Part shown: positions 1 through 8,726 of the stretch, piece by piece
Position numbering within the stretch: position 1 is the first letter of the stretch
How the letters are laid out: each line of letters opens with the position of its first letter
Assembly: GCF_900103125.1 (NCBI RefSeq)
Contig: NZ_FNJV01000005.1
Coordinates: 62,001-126,000 of the forward strand
Reading direction: 5' to 3'
DNA: 64,000 bases
DNA from: Mucilaginibacter sp. OK268
GTDB taxonomy: Bacteria > Bacteroidota > Bacteroidia > Sphingobacteriales > Sphingobacteriaceae
Program-made: the position numbers and the translations under genes
Notes under the pieces: model-generated
The model's database searches: none
What the model saw: the letters and a program-made list of their open reading frames with translations, nothing else
Told to the model about the DNA's origin: nothing

Positions 1-155
1 TACCCCCACGTTGCAAGCTCATATTTAAAATGGTTAAGGAAGATGACCTTTCCGTTAATGAAGTGGCTGCCATTCTTGGCCTTTCCAATAAAACCGTTTT
101 TGCTCAGTTAGCCATCGCTATTAAAAAATTAGACGATGCGCTTGGCGGCAAGTAA
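1..155 (+). CDS. ECF RNA polymerase sigma factor, C-terminal fragment (partial)
   Basis: Only the last 50 codons are present, read in the frame starting at base 3 and ending with TAA at 153-155. The peptide contains a short helix-turn-helix (VNEVAAILGLSNKTVFAQL) followed by a basic helix, as in sigma region 4 of Bacteroidota ECF factors, which binds the -35 element. The FecR-type anti-sigma gene begins 92 bases downstream, and a SusC with a signalling domain follows, the usual order for sigma/anti-sigma/transducer systems. The start and region 2 lie outside the window. A different small HTH protein cannot be fully excluded, but the neighbours make a sigma factor the best reading. Confidence 0.75.
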   Translation, partial: PPRCKLIFKMVKEDDLSVNEVAAILGLSNKTVFAQLAIAIKKLDDALGGK

Positions 156-247
156 AACGCTGGCATTCGATTAAATTATCAAAAAAAGTTTTATTTCTTT
201 TAGGAAAAACCAATAGTTGTGTGTCCTTATGATGTATAAAACTTATT

Positions 248-1342
248 ATGGGCAAATCCAGGTTTATTGAGTTAATGGCTAAAAGTATGGGCAAAACCGC
301 CACTACAGAAGAATTAGCCGAACTTAACACGTTTCTTGAACAATTTCCGGAATCAAAAAAAATGCACCAGGTTACCGCTGCTTTAAAGGGCAGCACAAAA
401 CAACCTGATACTGTAAAGCAAAAAGATATCAGCACAAAGCTTGAAGAGCTTTGGTATAAAATAAAAAGCTCGGACGAGAATTCGAATACTTTTAACAATA
501 CAAGTAAGGTAAAATCTTTATTTAATTGGCAGTGGGCGGCCGCAGCTATTTTGGTATTAGGTATAGCTGGGGGCTTACTGTATACCTGGAAACTGCGGCA
601 AGCGGATCAGGCAGCAAAATTAGTCATGCATGAAGTTCGGGTTCCTTTCGGAACAACCCGAAAATTGGTCATGCCTGATGGTACTAAAGTAATGCTGAAT
701 GCCGGGAGCACCCTTACGTATCCCGAAACATTCGCAAAAAATACCAGGGATGTTACGCTTAACGGAGAAGGCTTTTTTGAAGTAACCCACAATGCTAAAA
801 AACCTTTTCTGGTACACACCAACACGCTAACTGTAAAAGTACTTGGAACCGTATTTAATGTTAAGGCTTATAATAACGACAAAAATATCGAAACTACCTT
901 GCTCAAGGGTAAAGTACTGGTTGAATTGGAAAACAACCCAGAGAAAAATATAGTACTGTTGCCTAACGAAAAGTTATTAGTGGCTAACAACCAATCCCCA
1001 ACCCACTCACAGGGGACCGGCAACCTTAAGGAAGCAAAAATAGAATACCAGGTAATTACCCTGCCTGCTGTTAAAGCCGATGAGATCAAAGAAACCGCCT
1101 GGCTTGATAACCGGATATTGTTTACTAATGAGCTATTTGAAGATGTAGCTAAACAAATAGAGCGAAAATATAACGTGCAGATTGTGTTTGAAAACCGGGC
1201 ACTTGAAACCGAGCAAATAAGCGGCCTGTTGGATAAAGAGTCACTGCAAGATGCGCTTCGGATCATTGAAATAACAACCCCATTCAATTACCGCATGGAT
1301 GGGAAGACAGTTTATTTGTCGAAAAAAGAGAAACAAAATTAA
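248..1342 (+). CDS. FecR-family anti-sigma factor with DUF4974
   Basis: This 364-residue protein is a single-pass inner-membrane anti-sigma regulator. Residues 1-94 form a cytoplasmic, mostly helical sigma-binding part. One transmembrane helix lies at about 95-113 (WAAAAILVLGIAGGLLYTW). The periplasmic FecR domain follows, with the typical GEGFFEV strand at 173-179, and a C-terminal DUF4974 segment (about 290-360) that resembles the STN fold and contacts the transducer. It sits between the sigma factor and the STN-containing SusC, so it very likely holds the sigma factor until the receptor binds its ligand. Length is normal for the family. The ATG follows a spacer of 92 bases with no other plausible start. 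Confidence 0.92.
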   Translation: MGKSRFIELMAKSMGKTATTEELAELNTFLEQFPESKKMHQVTAALKGSTKQPDTVKQKDISTKLEELWYKIKSSDENSNTFNNTSKVKSLFNWQWAAAAILVLGIAGGLLYTWKLRQADQAAKLVMHEVRVPFGTTRKLVMPDGTKVMLNAGSTLTYPETFAKNTRDVTLNGEGFFEVTHNAKKPFLVHTNTLTVKVLGTVFNVKAYNNDKNIETTLLKGKVLVELENNPEKNIVLLPNEKLLVANNQSPTHSQGTGNLKEAKIEYQVITLPAVKADEIKETAWLDNRILFTNELFEDVAKQIERKYNVQIVFENRALETEQISGLLDKESLQDALRIIEITTPFNYRMDGKTVYLSKKEKQN

Positions 1343-1467
1343 TTTAACTAACCCCTAAAACTAACGCGTATGACATTGAAACATTACTTATCAGATTCCT
1401 GACATCCAAATAAACAAGGGAAGAGCTGGCACTCCTCCCTGTAAAAACAAATCGGATTTTTATTAAC

Positions 1468-1499
1468 AGAGTAAGGTGTTGTAACACAGTGCTTACTCT
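1468..1499 (+). promoter_or_regulatory. Hairpin in the leader of the SusC gene
   Basis: AGAGTAAG at 1468-1475 pairs perfectly with CTTACTCT at 1492-1499, and a second small stem GTGTT/AACAC lies inside. The structure ends 26 bases before the SusC start codon. There is no T-tract after it, so it looks more like a leader structure or protein-binding dyad than a terminator. A 10-codon ORF (ATG at 1371) lies upstream, but nothing shows that it is translated. Confidence 0.4.
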
Positions 1500-1525
1500 A
1501 TCCATTAATTTTCAAAACAAATGTA

Positions 1526-4500
1526 ATGAAAAAAACAAGAAGGGTATTTCCGCTTCAGGGTGCCCCCGTATGTCTAAAAGTTATTTTGCTGATGAAAGCA
1601 GTTTTCCTCCTAATTCTGGTTACATGCATGCAAGTTTCGGCAACAGTGTATTCTCAACAGAAATTTACACTGAGCATTAAGCAAACCGAAGTAAGCAGTA
1701 TATTAACCAAAATTCAAAAACAGAGTGATTATCGTTTCTTTTACAACTACACCTCCATCAAAAAACTGGGCAAGGTTGATCTGGATGTAAAGGATGCCAC
1801 GATTGATCAGGTACTAAGCAGCCTTATCGATAATAAACTTTCCTACAAAATGGGTGACGATCATGTAGTGATCATATCCAATCAGGAAGATGCCAGTCGG
1901 CAGGCTATAATTAAAGGTAAAGTAGTTGATAAAACCGGCGAACCTTTAATTGGGGTTAGTATTAAGTTACAAGGAACAAATATTGGTGTTACGTCTGATA
2001 TAAACGGTGCGTTTAGTATTAATGCGCCTGATGACGGTACGCTGGAGCTAACCTATATTGGTTATGCAAAAAAGGTCGTTCCCATTGCCGGCAATAAAAG
2101 CTTAACTATTACAATGGATGCATTGCCATCAGCTTTAAATGAGGTTGTGGTGGTTGGTTATGGTACCAGTAAAAAAATTGATATTACCGGTTCTGTGGCC
2201 AGCGTTAAAGGTGCCGATCTGCAAAACTTACCCGTAAGTAGTGCCGCTCAGGCGCTGGATGGCCGGGCCAGTGGCGTAAATATTGTACGTAATGATGGTT
2301 CACCTGGAGCAGCACCGAGCATCAGGATACGCGGTACAGGTACAGTTAATGATGCCAACCCGCTTATAGTTATTGATGGTATACCTACCAGCAACCCGGA
2401 TGCGTTAAGCGATATTAACCCTAATGATATTGCCTCTGTTGATATTTTGAAGGATGCTTCTTCGAGTGCTATTTATGGTACCCGTGCTGCAAATGGTGTG
2501 GTTTTGGTGACCACAAAAAAAGGTACATACAATCAAAAACTTGCCACCACTGTTAATTTTTACAGTGGTTTTTCTAACTCGACTAAGTATATTAAGTTGT
2601 TAACAGCACCTCAGTTGTACCAACTTAAAAGAGAGCGTTATACTAATGACGGAGTTGCTATCGGCGATCCCTGGAATGATTCCTATTATGCCACTCAAAG
2701 AACCGATTGGCAGCGGGCTATTATGGGTACAGGGCATGTAACAAATGGTGATGTTAGCATACAGGGTGGTAATGAAGCATCCAACTATTACTTCTCACAG
2801 TCGATTTATAATGAGGACGGGATCATCGATAAAACCAATTTTAAACGTTACAGCACCCGCATCAATTCAGAACATAAAATAACACCATGGCTAAAGCTTG
2901 GTGAAAACATTCAGTTAACTTATGGAAATCAGAATGGCTTTGATAATTATAGTTCGCAAACGGGCTTAATTTTTTCTGCCCTACGCTTTAATCCTGCCAT
3001 ACCGTTGGTTAATCCGGATGGAACTTATGGCACTTCAAAAGCTTTTGCTAATCAGTTAGGCGATATTAACAGCCCCTATGCCACCATCCAGGAAACAGAT
3101 AAGTATACCAAAAAATATCGTGCCCTGGCCAATGCGTTTGCTGAAATTACCTTTACAAAAGATCTGAAACTGCGTGTTAATTATGCTTTTGATGGTACCC
3201 TGATCCGCAACTATAATTTTAGCATAGCCGATGTAAACCAGGCCAGACAAAACCCTACATCCACCTTAACACAAAGTGAAGAAGAAGTATCCTCTCAATT
3301 GCTGGAGTCTTTCCTTACTTATGATAAAGTGTTTGGCAAAAGCCATGTTACCTTTACAGGTGGTTATTCTTATCAAAATTTTAAGGACTTCGGCTTTAAT
3401 GCTTCAAGGATCGGTTATGATGATACTGCCCTCGACCAAAGGGTACTTAACACAGGTAACCTTCAATACAATTCAAATATAATACCTCAACCATCATCTC
3501 TGCAATCGGGTTTCGCGCGATTGTTTTATGATTACGACAGCCGGTTTCTGGCTACGCTTACCTTCCGTGCAGATGGATCATCCAAATTCGCACCCGGCAA
3601 ACAATGGGGATACTTCCCGGCTTTTTCATTAGGATGGAGGTTATCCAATGAGCAGTTTATTAAAGATATAACCTGGATAAATAATCTTAAATTAACCGGA
3701 GGCTACGGCGAATTGGGGAATCAGAATGTTCTTCCTTACCAGTATTTAAGCTCAATAAATATTGGCAGTACTTATGAAAACGGGGGATATGTTTTTGGTG
3801 GCACAGGAGTAAGCGGTGCAGCAGTTACCACTTTAGCCAATCCTAATATTACCTGGGAACGGGCTGCTATGACAAATATCAGTTTGGATGCAGGCTTTTT
3901 AAATAACAAGCTAAATACAACAATAACCTGGTTTAATAAGAATACCAAAGATATGCTGATATCTCCACCGGTAGTAGGTTCGACTGGATCGGTAGCTATC
4001 CCTAATCAAAACATTGGTACCATGAACAATAAGGGTATTGAGGTGGAACTTAATTACCAGGGTGGTGATAAATTAAAGTACTCTATTGGCGCAAATGCTT
4101 CGTTTATTAAAAACAAAGTAACCAAACTAAATGGTGCGGGTACTTTTATTCAATCTACATTTTACGGACGCTCAAACCAGGAGATTTCAAGAACTTATCA
4201 GGGACAGCCTATAGCATCATTCTACGGTTGGAAAACCAATGGCTTATACCAAACACAGGCTGATATTGATAATGACCCAGCCTTGAAAAATGATCCTCGT
4301 AAGGCAAATATTAAACCCGGTGATGTTCGTTTCCTTGATCTGGACGGCAATGGTTTAATTGATGGTAATGACCGTACCACATTGGGTAACCCCAATCCTA
4401 ATGTAACCGCAGGTATACAGGGTAGCTTATCTTATAAAGGTTTTGATCTGTCGTTAAATTTTACAGGAGTATTTGGTGTAAGCTTGTATAACGCCGATAG

Positions 4501-4894
4501 GATGCAGGGTATCGATCCTACCTATCCGTTTAACCTGTATGCCGAGGATTTAGGTCGTTGGACAGGTCCGGGAACCAGTAATACTATCCCAAGGTTATCA
4601 CTTGATCACCCTAACGATAATTACCGTACCTCAGACCTTTTTGTAGAAAACGGCAGCTATTTCAGCCTTAAAAATGCAACGTTAGGTTATACTTTACCTT
4701 CAACATGGACTAAAAAGGCGGCGCTAAAAAGCGTAAGATTATACGCTTCCGGCCAGAATGTGTTTATCATCACCAAATACAAAGGTTATACTCCAGAGTT
4801 GGGTTACACCAACGGCAACTTACAACGCGGAGTTGATGTGGCGCAATATCCATCGGTACGGACAATTACATTCGGTTTAACAGCTAAACTATAA
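1526..4894 (+). CDS. SusC/RagA TonB-dependent outer-membrane transporter with STN signalling domain
   Basis: This 1122-residue protein is the import pore of a SusC/SusD glycan system and, through its extra domain, a signal transducer. A long N-terminus with a hydrophobic signal core (about 20-40) is followed by an STN domain (about 46-118) that contacts the FecR periplasmic domain. Next come the carboxypeptidase-regulatory-like domain (127-205), the TonB plug beginning LNEVVVVGYGT, and the large beta-barrel ending in aromatic and hydrophobic residues. The SusD gene starts four bases after its stop, so they are co-transcribed. Length and domain order fit STN-type SusC proteins. The start at 1526 keeps the long basic leader usual for Sphingobacteriaceae; a later in-frame ATG (codon 23) would also leave a signal peptide. 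Confidence 0.95.
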   Translation: MKKTRRVFPLQGAPVCLKVILLMKAVFLLILVTCMQVSATVYSQQKFTLSIKQTEVSSILTKIQKQSDYRFFYNYTSIKKLGKVDLDVKDATIDQVLSSLIDNKLSYKMGDDHVVIISNQEDASRQAIIKGKVVDKTGEPLIGVSIKLQGTNIGVTSDINGAFSINAPDDGTLELTYIGYAKKVVPIAGNKSLTITMDALPSALNEVVVVGYGTSKKIDITGSVASVKGADLQNLPVSSAAQALDGRASGVNIVRNDGSPGAAPSIRIRGTGTVNDANPLIVIDGIPTSNPDALSDINPNDIASVDILKDASSSAIYGTRAANGVVLVTTKKGTYNQKLATTVNFYSGFSNSTKYIKLLTAPQLYQLKRERYTNDGVAIGDPWNDSYYATQRTDWQRAIMGTGHVTNGDVSIQGGNEASNYYFSQSIYNEDGIIDKTNFKRYSTRINSEHKITPWLKLGENIQLTYGNQNGFDNYSSQTGLIFSALRFNPAIPLVNPDGTYGTSKAFANQLGDINSPYATIQETDKYTKKYRALANAFAEITFTKDLKLRVNYAFDGTLIRNYNFSIADVNQARQNPTSTLTQSEEEVSSQLLESFLTYDKVFGKSHVTFTGGYSYQNFKDFGFNASRIGYDDTALDQRVLNTGNLQYNSNIIPQPSSLQSGFARLFYDYDSRFLATLTFRADGSSKFAPGKQWGYFPAFSLGWRLSNEQFIKDITWINNLKLTGGYGELGNQNVLPYQYLSSINIGSTYENGGYVFGGTGVSGAAVTTLANPNITWERAAMTNISLDAGFLNNKLNTTITWFNKNTKDMLISPPVVGSTGSVAIPNQNIGTMNNKGIEVELNYQGGDKLKYSIGANASFIKNKVTKLNGAGTFIQSTFYGRSNQEISRTYQGQPIASFYGWKTNGLYQTQADIDNDPALKNDPRKANIKPGDVRFLDLDGNGLIDGNDRTTLGNPNPNVTAGIQGSLSYKGFDLSLNFTGVFGVSLYNADRMQGIDPTYPFNLYAEDLGRWTGPGTSNTIPRLSLDHPNDNYRTSDLFVENGSYFSLKNATLGYTLPSTWTKKAALKSVRLYASGQNVFIITKYKGYTPELGYTNGNLQRGVDVAQYPSVRTITFGLTAKL

Positions 4895-4898
4895 AATC

Positions 4899-6383
4899 AT
4901 GAAATCGAACAAAATATTATATATAGTAATAGCGCTGGCCTTGTTTAATAGTGCCTGTAAAAAAGCGCTCGATCTTAAACAACAAGGGCTTTATACCTCT
5001 GATAATTATTTCAGGAATGAAGCCGATGCCGTAAAAGCTGTGAGTGGTATTTACAGCCTTTTAGAAGAAGAGGATTATATTGGTCATGCCGAATCAACAT
5101 TTGATACCCCATCCGACGATTACTGGCGCTCTGGCGATCATGGTGAGGATGAAGGCATAGAAAACTTAACTTACGATGCCTCAAACGCTGCCATCAGGTA
5201 TCCGTGGAAATGGAGATACGAAGAGATCAACCGGTCTACCAATTGTATCATTAATATCCCTAAAATTACCGCCATTTCTGCCGATGTTAAAAACCGTAGT
5301 ATGGGCGAGGCTTATTTTTTAAGAGCCTTTGGTTACTGGCGTTTAATGATTATTCATGGTGATGTACCCATTATCACCGAAGATGACTACTCTAAACAAC
5401 TATTCAATGTTCCTAAATCGCCTATAGAAGATGTGCGTAAGCAAATTGAATCTGATTTAAAACAGGCTGTTTCTTTACTCCCTGAAAGTTATGGCCCTGC
5501 AGACCGGGGGCGTGTAAGTAAAGGAACTGCTCTTGGGTTCTTAACCAAACTATACATGTACTGGGAAAAATTTCCTGAGGCTATAGCTACCGGACAGCAA
5601 GTCACATCTAACGCACATTACGCGCTGGCTGCTAATTACCAGGATAATTTTACCCGTGCCAATGAAAACAGTACTGAGCTGCTTTTCTCTATACAAGCAT
5701 TACAAAGTGTTGTTCAAAATGACTTTACTGTATATTACATCCCAAGACCATGGGGGGGGTATGGCTTTAGCCAGCCATTGCAGGGATTGGCTAACGAATT
5801 TGAAAAGAACGATCCAAGAAAAAAGGCGACTTTGTTAGCAGTTGGTGATACAATTGATATTGGCCTGGTTGCAACAAGAACTTCTATATTTACTGCAGAT
5901 CTTTCTGCAACGGGATTTGCTTTCCGCAAATACGCGGTATTTAATCCTCCCAATGGAGATTTGGATGGTGGTGTTGATCATACTTTCGCGGTACCATTAA
6001 TGCGCTCTGCTGATATTTATTTATTGGTTGCCGAAGCTTTGATCCGCACTAAAGGGGTGGGCGCCGGTGATGCGCTGATCAACCAGATCAGGCGTCGTGC
6101 ATCTGCTACTTTACCACCCGTTTCTGGTGCAGGTATGAAAGAGTTGATCCACGAGCGCCGTGTTGAACTGGCTGGTGAAGGCGAACGTCATCAGGATCTG
6201 ATGCGTTGGGATAAGGACAAGATTGTAGATATTGCTGCGATATACAATCTTCCTATTTCAAAAGCGCCGATAGATCAATCTAAGAATGTCATATTTGTTC
6301 GGCCTAAAAATTACTATTTCCCGCTTCCGCAGGTTGAAATTGATAAGAGTAAAGGAGTTTTGGTGCAAAACCCTAACTTTTAA
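4899..6383 (+). CDS. SusD/RagB surface glycan-binding lipoprotein
   Basis: This 494-residue protein is the lid lipoprotein that binds oligosaccharide over the SusC pore. It begins with a lipoprotein signal peptide ending at a lipobox Cys (NSAC, residue 20), followed by the alpha-helical SusD fold. The N-terminal segment with YTSDNYFRNEADAVKAVSGIY is typical of RagB/SusD proteins, as is the C-terminal RRVELAGEGERHQDLMRW. It follows SusC by four bases. The ligand cannot be read from sequence, but the hydrolases downstream suggest a glycan with alpha-GlcNAc, beta-Gal and alpha-Man. Confidence 0.94.
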   Translation: MKSNKILYIVIALALFNSACKKALDLKQQGLYTSDNYFRNEADAVKAVSGIYSLLEEEDYIGHAESTFDTPSDDYWRSGDHGEDEGIENLTYDASNAAIRYPWKWRYEEINRSTNCIINIPKITAISADVKNRSMGEAYFLRAFGYWRLMIIHGDVPIITEDDYSKQLFNVPKSPIEDVRKQIESDLKQAVSLLPESYGPADRGRVSKGTALGFLTKLYMYWEKFPEAIATGQQVTSNAHYALAANYQDNFTRANENSTELLFSIQALQSVVQNDFTVYYIPRPWGGYGFSQPLQGLANEFEKNDPRKKATLLAVGDTIDIGLVATRTSIFTADLSATGFAFRKYAVFNPPNGDLDGGVDHTFAVPLMRSADIYLLVAEALIRTKGVGAGDALINQIRRRASATLPPVSGAGMKELIHERRVELAGEGERHQDLMRWDKDKIVDIAAIYNLPISKAPIDQSKNVIFVRPKNYYFPLPQVEIDKSKGVLVQNPNF

Positions 6384-6401
6384 AGGATGATAAAATAAAC
6401 T

Positions 6402-6460
6402 ACCGGTAATCAGGATAAAAAGTTCTCTTGCAGAATACTTTGTTCTGATTGCCGGTGTTT
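6402..6460 (+). terminator. Imperfect hairpin between susD and the hydrolase genes
   Basis: ACCGGTAATCAG (6402-6413) pairs with CTGATTGCCGGT (6445-6456) with one G-U pair. A smaller nested stem AAAGT/ACTTT lies in the loop, and GTTTTAT follows. It could end or weaken transcription after susD, lowering expression of the enzymes relative to the SusC/D pair, or protect the susCD mRNA 3' end. Confidence 0.5.
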
Positions 6461-6521
6461 TATAATTGCCTGGTTACGCTTGCTTTAATATCTTCATAAT
6501 TTTTATTCAATAAACTATTAA

Positions 6522-8726
6522 ATGAGAAAGTATTTACTTGTACTTGTTGTTATGGCATTTGGCCTTAAAGTTGGTGCCCAGGTTGATCAAAAGGCATCAT
6601 ACGCCTTTATTGAACGGGTTATCCCCGGCAAAAGCAGTTCGTTTATTATAGAAGCTATTCCACAGCAAAATAGTAAAGATGTTTTTGAACTTGACAGCAG
6701 GGACGGTAAAATAATATTGAAAGGAAATAATGGCCTGTCTATAGCCTCAGCATTAAACTACTACCTTAAAAATTACTGTTTTTGCGATATCGGCTGGAAT
6801 GGCACCAATCTTAACCTTCCTGCAACTTTGCCTATGGTTAAGAGCCTGGTGCATAAAACAACGCCATATAAGTACCGTTATTATTTAAATTACTGTACCT
6901 ACAATTATTCCATGGCCTGGTGGGATTGGGAGCGCTGGCAAAAAGAAATTGACTGGATGGCCCTAAATGGGATTAATCTCCCGTTGGCCATTATCGGTGA
7001 AGAAGCGGTTTGGCAAAATGTGTACAAAAGCATGGGCTTTACCGATAAACAACTGGATGAATTTTTTAGTGGCCCCGCTTATTTTGCCTGGTTTTGGATG
7101 GGTAACATTGATGCCTGGGGTGGTCCGCTGCCACAGCATTGGATGGACTCCCATAAAGAATTGCAAAAGAAAATACTGGAGCGTGAGCGCTCCTTTGGTA
7201 TGAAACCTGTGTTGTCATCATTTACAGGTCACGTACCTCCATCATTTAAAGATAAATTCCCCGGTGCCAAGGTTAAAAAAACCAACTGGGATGCCGGTTT
7301 TCCCGATGTATATATCCTTGATCCAGACGACCCGATGTTTGAAGCTATCGGTAAAAAATATATAGAGGCACAAACCAAAGAGTTTGGTACAGACCACCTG
7401 TACTCTGCCGATACTTTTAATGAAAATGTGCCGCCAACTAATGATTCCACCTACCTGGATGGCATGAGCAAAAAGGTTTTTAATTCCATGGCCGCAGCTG
7501 ATCCCAAAGCAATTTGGGTGATGCAAGGCTGGATGTTCCATTATAATAATAAATTCTGGCAGCCGCAGCAGATCAAAGCGCTGCTAAATGCCGTACCAAA
7601 CGAACAAATGATCGTATTGGATCTGTACAGCGATGCTCATCCGGTTTGGAACCGTACCGAAGCCTATTATGGCAAACCCTGGATCTGGAGCATGCTACAA
7701 AACTTTGGGGGTAACATCAGTTTATTCGGGCGTATGCGCCACGTAGCTGCCGATCCAGCAGTAGCTCTGCATGATCCCGAATCAGAAAATATGAGAGGCA
7801 TAGGTGTTACCCCCGAAGGTATCGAACAGAATCCGGCGCTATTTGCGCTTATGCTGGAGAATGTATGGAATGATACCCCGATAGATGCTGATAAATGGCT
7901 TGTAAATTATGCTCAAAGACGTTATGGTCAAAGCAACACCCAGATCAACGAGGCGTGGCATATTTTATTAAACACCGTATATTCTGGGGGCTTAACCGAA
8001 GGTGGCCCTGAATCTATTATCGTGGCGCGACCAACATTCAAGAAGACCATCGACAGGGTACTAACTAAACTGGACTATGACCCTGCACAATTGTTTAAAG
8101 CCTGGAGCCTGTTTGTGAATGCCTCAGATAGCCTGAAACAAAGCGATGGTTTCCAGTATGACCTGGTTGATATTACCAGGCAAGTGCTGGCCAACTATGC
8201 AAGTCCGTTGCAGCAAAAAATGGTTTCAGCTTACCAAAGTAAGAATAAAGCAAACTTTAAATTATACAGCACTCAATTTTTACAATTGATGGATGATATG
8301 GATGCTTTATTAAGCACCCGAAAAGATTTCCTGTTAGGTAAATGGATCGCTGAGGCAAGAGCAAATGGCATCACCGAAAAAGAAAAGAACCTATATGAAT
8401 TTAACGCCCGCGATTTGGTTACACTTTGGGGCGATAAGGAAAGCGGTTTGCGAGAATACTCCAACCGTCAATGGGCCGGCTTGATCAAAGGTTATTATAA
8501 ACCCCGTTGGGAACTGTTTTTTGATCAGCTAAACAAATCGCTTGCATCAGGCAGTAAATTTGATGAACTTACTTTTGACAAACAAGTGAAAGACTTGGAA
8601 TGGCAATGGGTAAACAAGCACGATGATGCCTATCCGGATGTAGCTAAAGGCAATGCCGTTGATCTTTCAAAACGGTTATTTGAAAAGTATCATACCACCA
8701 TTCAACAAGCATATACCCAACGGTAA
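6522..8726 (+). CDS. GH89 alpha-N-acetylglucosaminidase (NAGLU family)
   Basis: This 734-residue exo-enzyme removes terminal alpha-linked GlcNAc. In animals the family works on heparan sulfate; bacterial members also act on GlcNAc-alpha-1,4-Gal of mucin. A signal peptide (residues 1-19, ending GAQ) implies export. The family's tryptophan-rich region (WWDWERWQKEIDWMALNGIN) is present. The two catalytic glutamates can be placed by motif: Glu301 in DTFNENVPP and Glu432 in GVTPEGIEQN. Length is normal. The stop TAA overlaps the ATG of the next gene by one base, so the two are translationally coupled. Confidence 0.93.
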   Translation: MRKYLLVLVVMAFGLKVGAQVDQKASYAFIERVIPGKSSSFIIEAIPQQNSKDVFELDSRDGKIILKGNNGLSIASALNYYLKNYCFCDIGWNGTNLNLPATLPMVKSLVHKTTPYKYRYYLNYCTYNYSMAWWDWERWQKEIDWMALNGINLPLAIIGEEAVWQNVYKSMGFTDKQLDEFFSGPAYFAWFWMGNIDAWGGPLPQHWMDSHKELQKKILERERSFGMKPVLSSFTGHVPPSFKDKFPGAKVKKTNWDAGFPDVYILDPDDPMFEAIGKKYIEAQTKEFGTDHLYSADTFNENVPPTNDSTYLDGMSKKVFNSMAAADPKAIWVMQGWMFHYNNKFWQPQQIKALLNAVPNEQMIVLDLYSDAHPVWNRTEAYYGKPWIWSMLQNFGGNISLFGRMRHVAADPAVALHDPESENMRGIGVTPEGIEQNPALFALMLENVWNDTPIDADKWLVNYAQRRYGQSNTQINEAWHILLNTVYSGGLTEGGPESIIVARPTFKKTIDRVLTKLDYDPAQLFKAWSLFVNASDSLKQSDGFQYDLVDITRQVLANYASPLQQKMVSAYQSKNKANFKLYSTQFLQLMDDMDALLSTRKDFLLGKWIAEARANGITEKEKNLYEFNARDLVTLWGDKESGLREYSNRQWAGLIKGYYKPRWELFFDQLNKSLASGSKFDELTFDKQVKDLEWQWVNKHDDAYPDVAKGNAVDLSKRLFEKYHTTIQQAYTQR

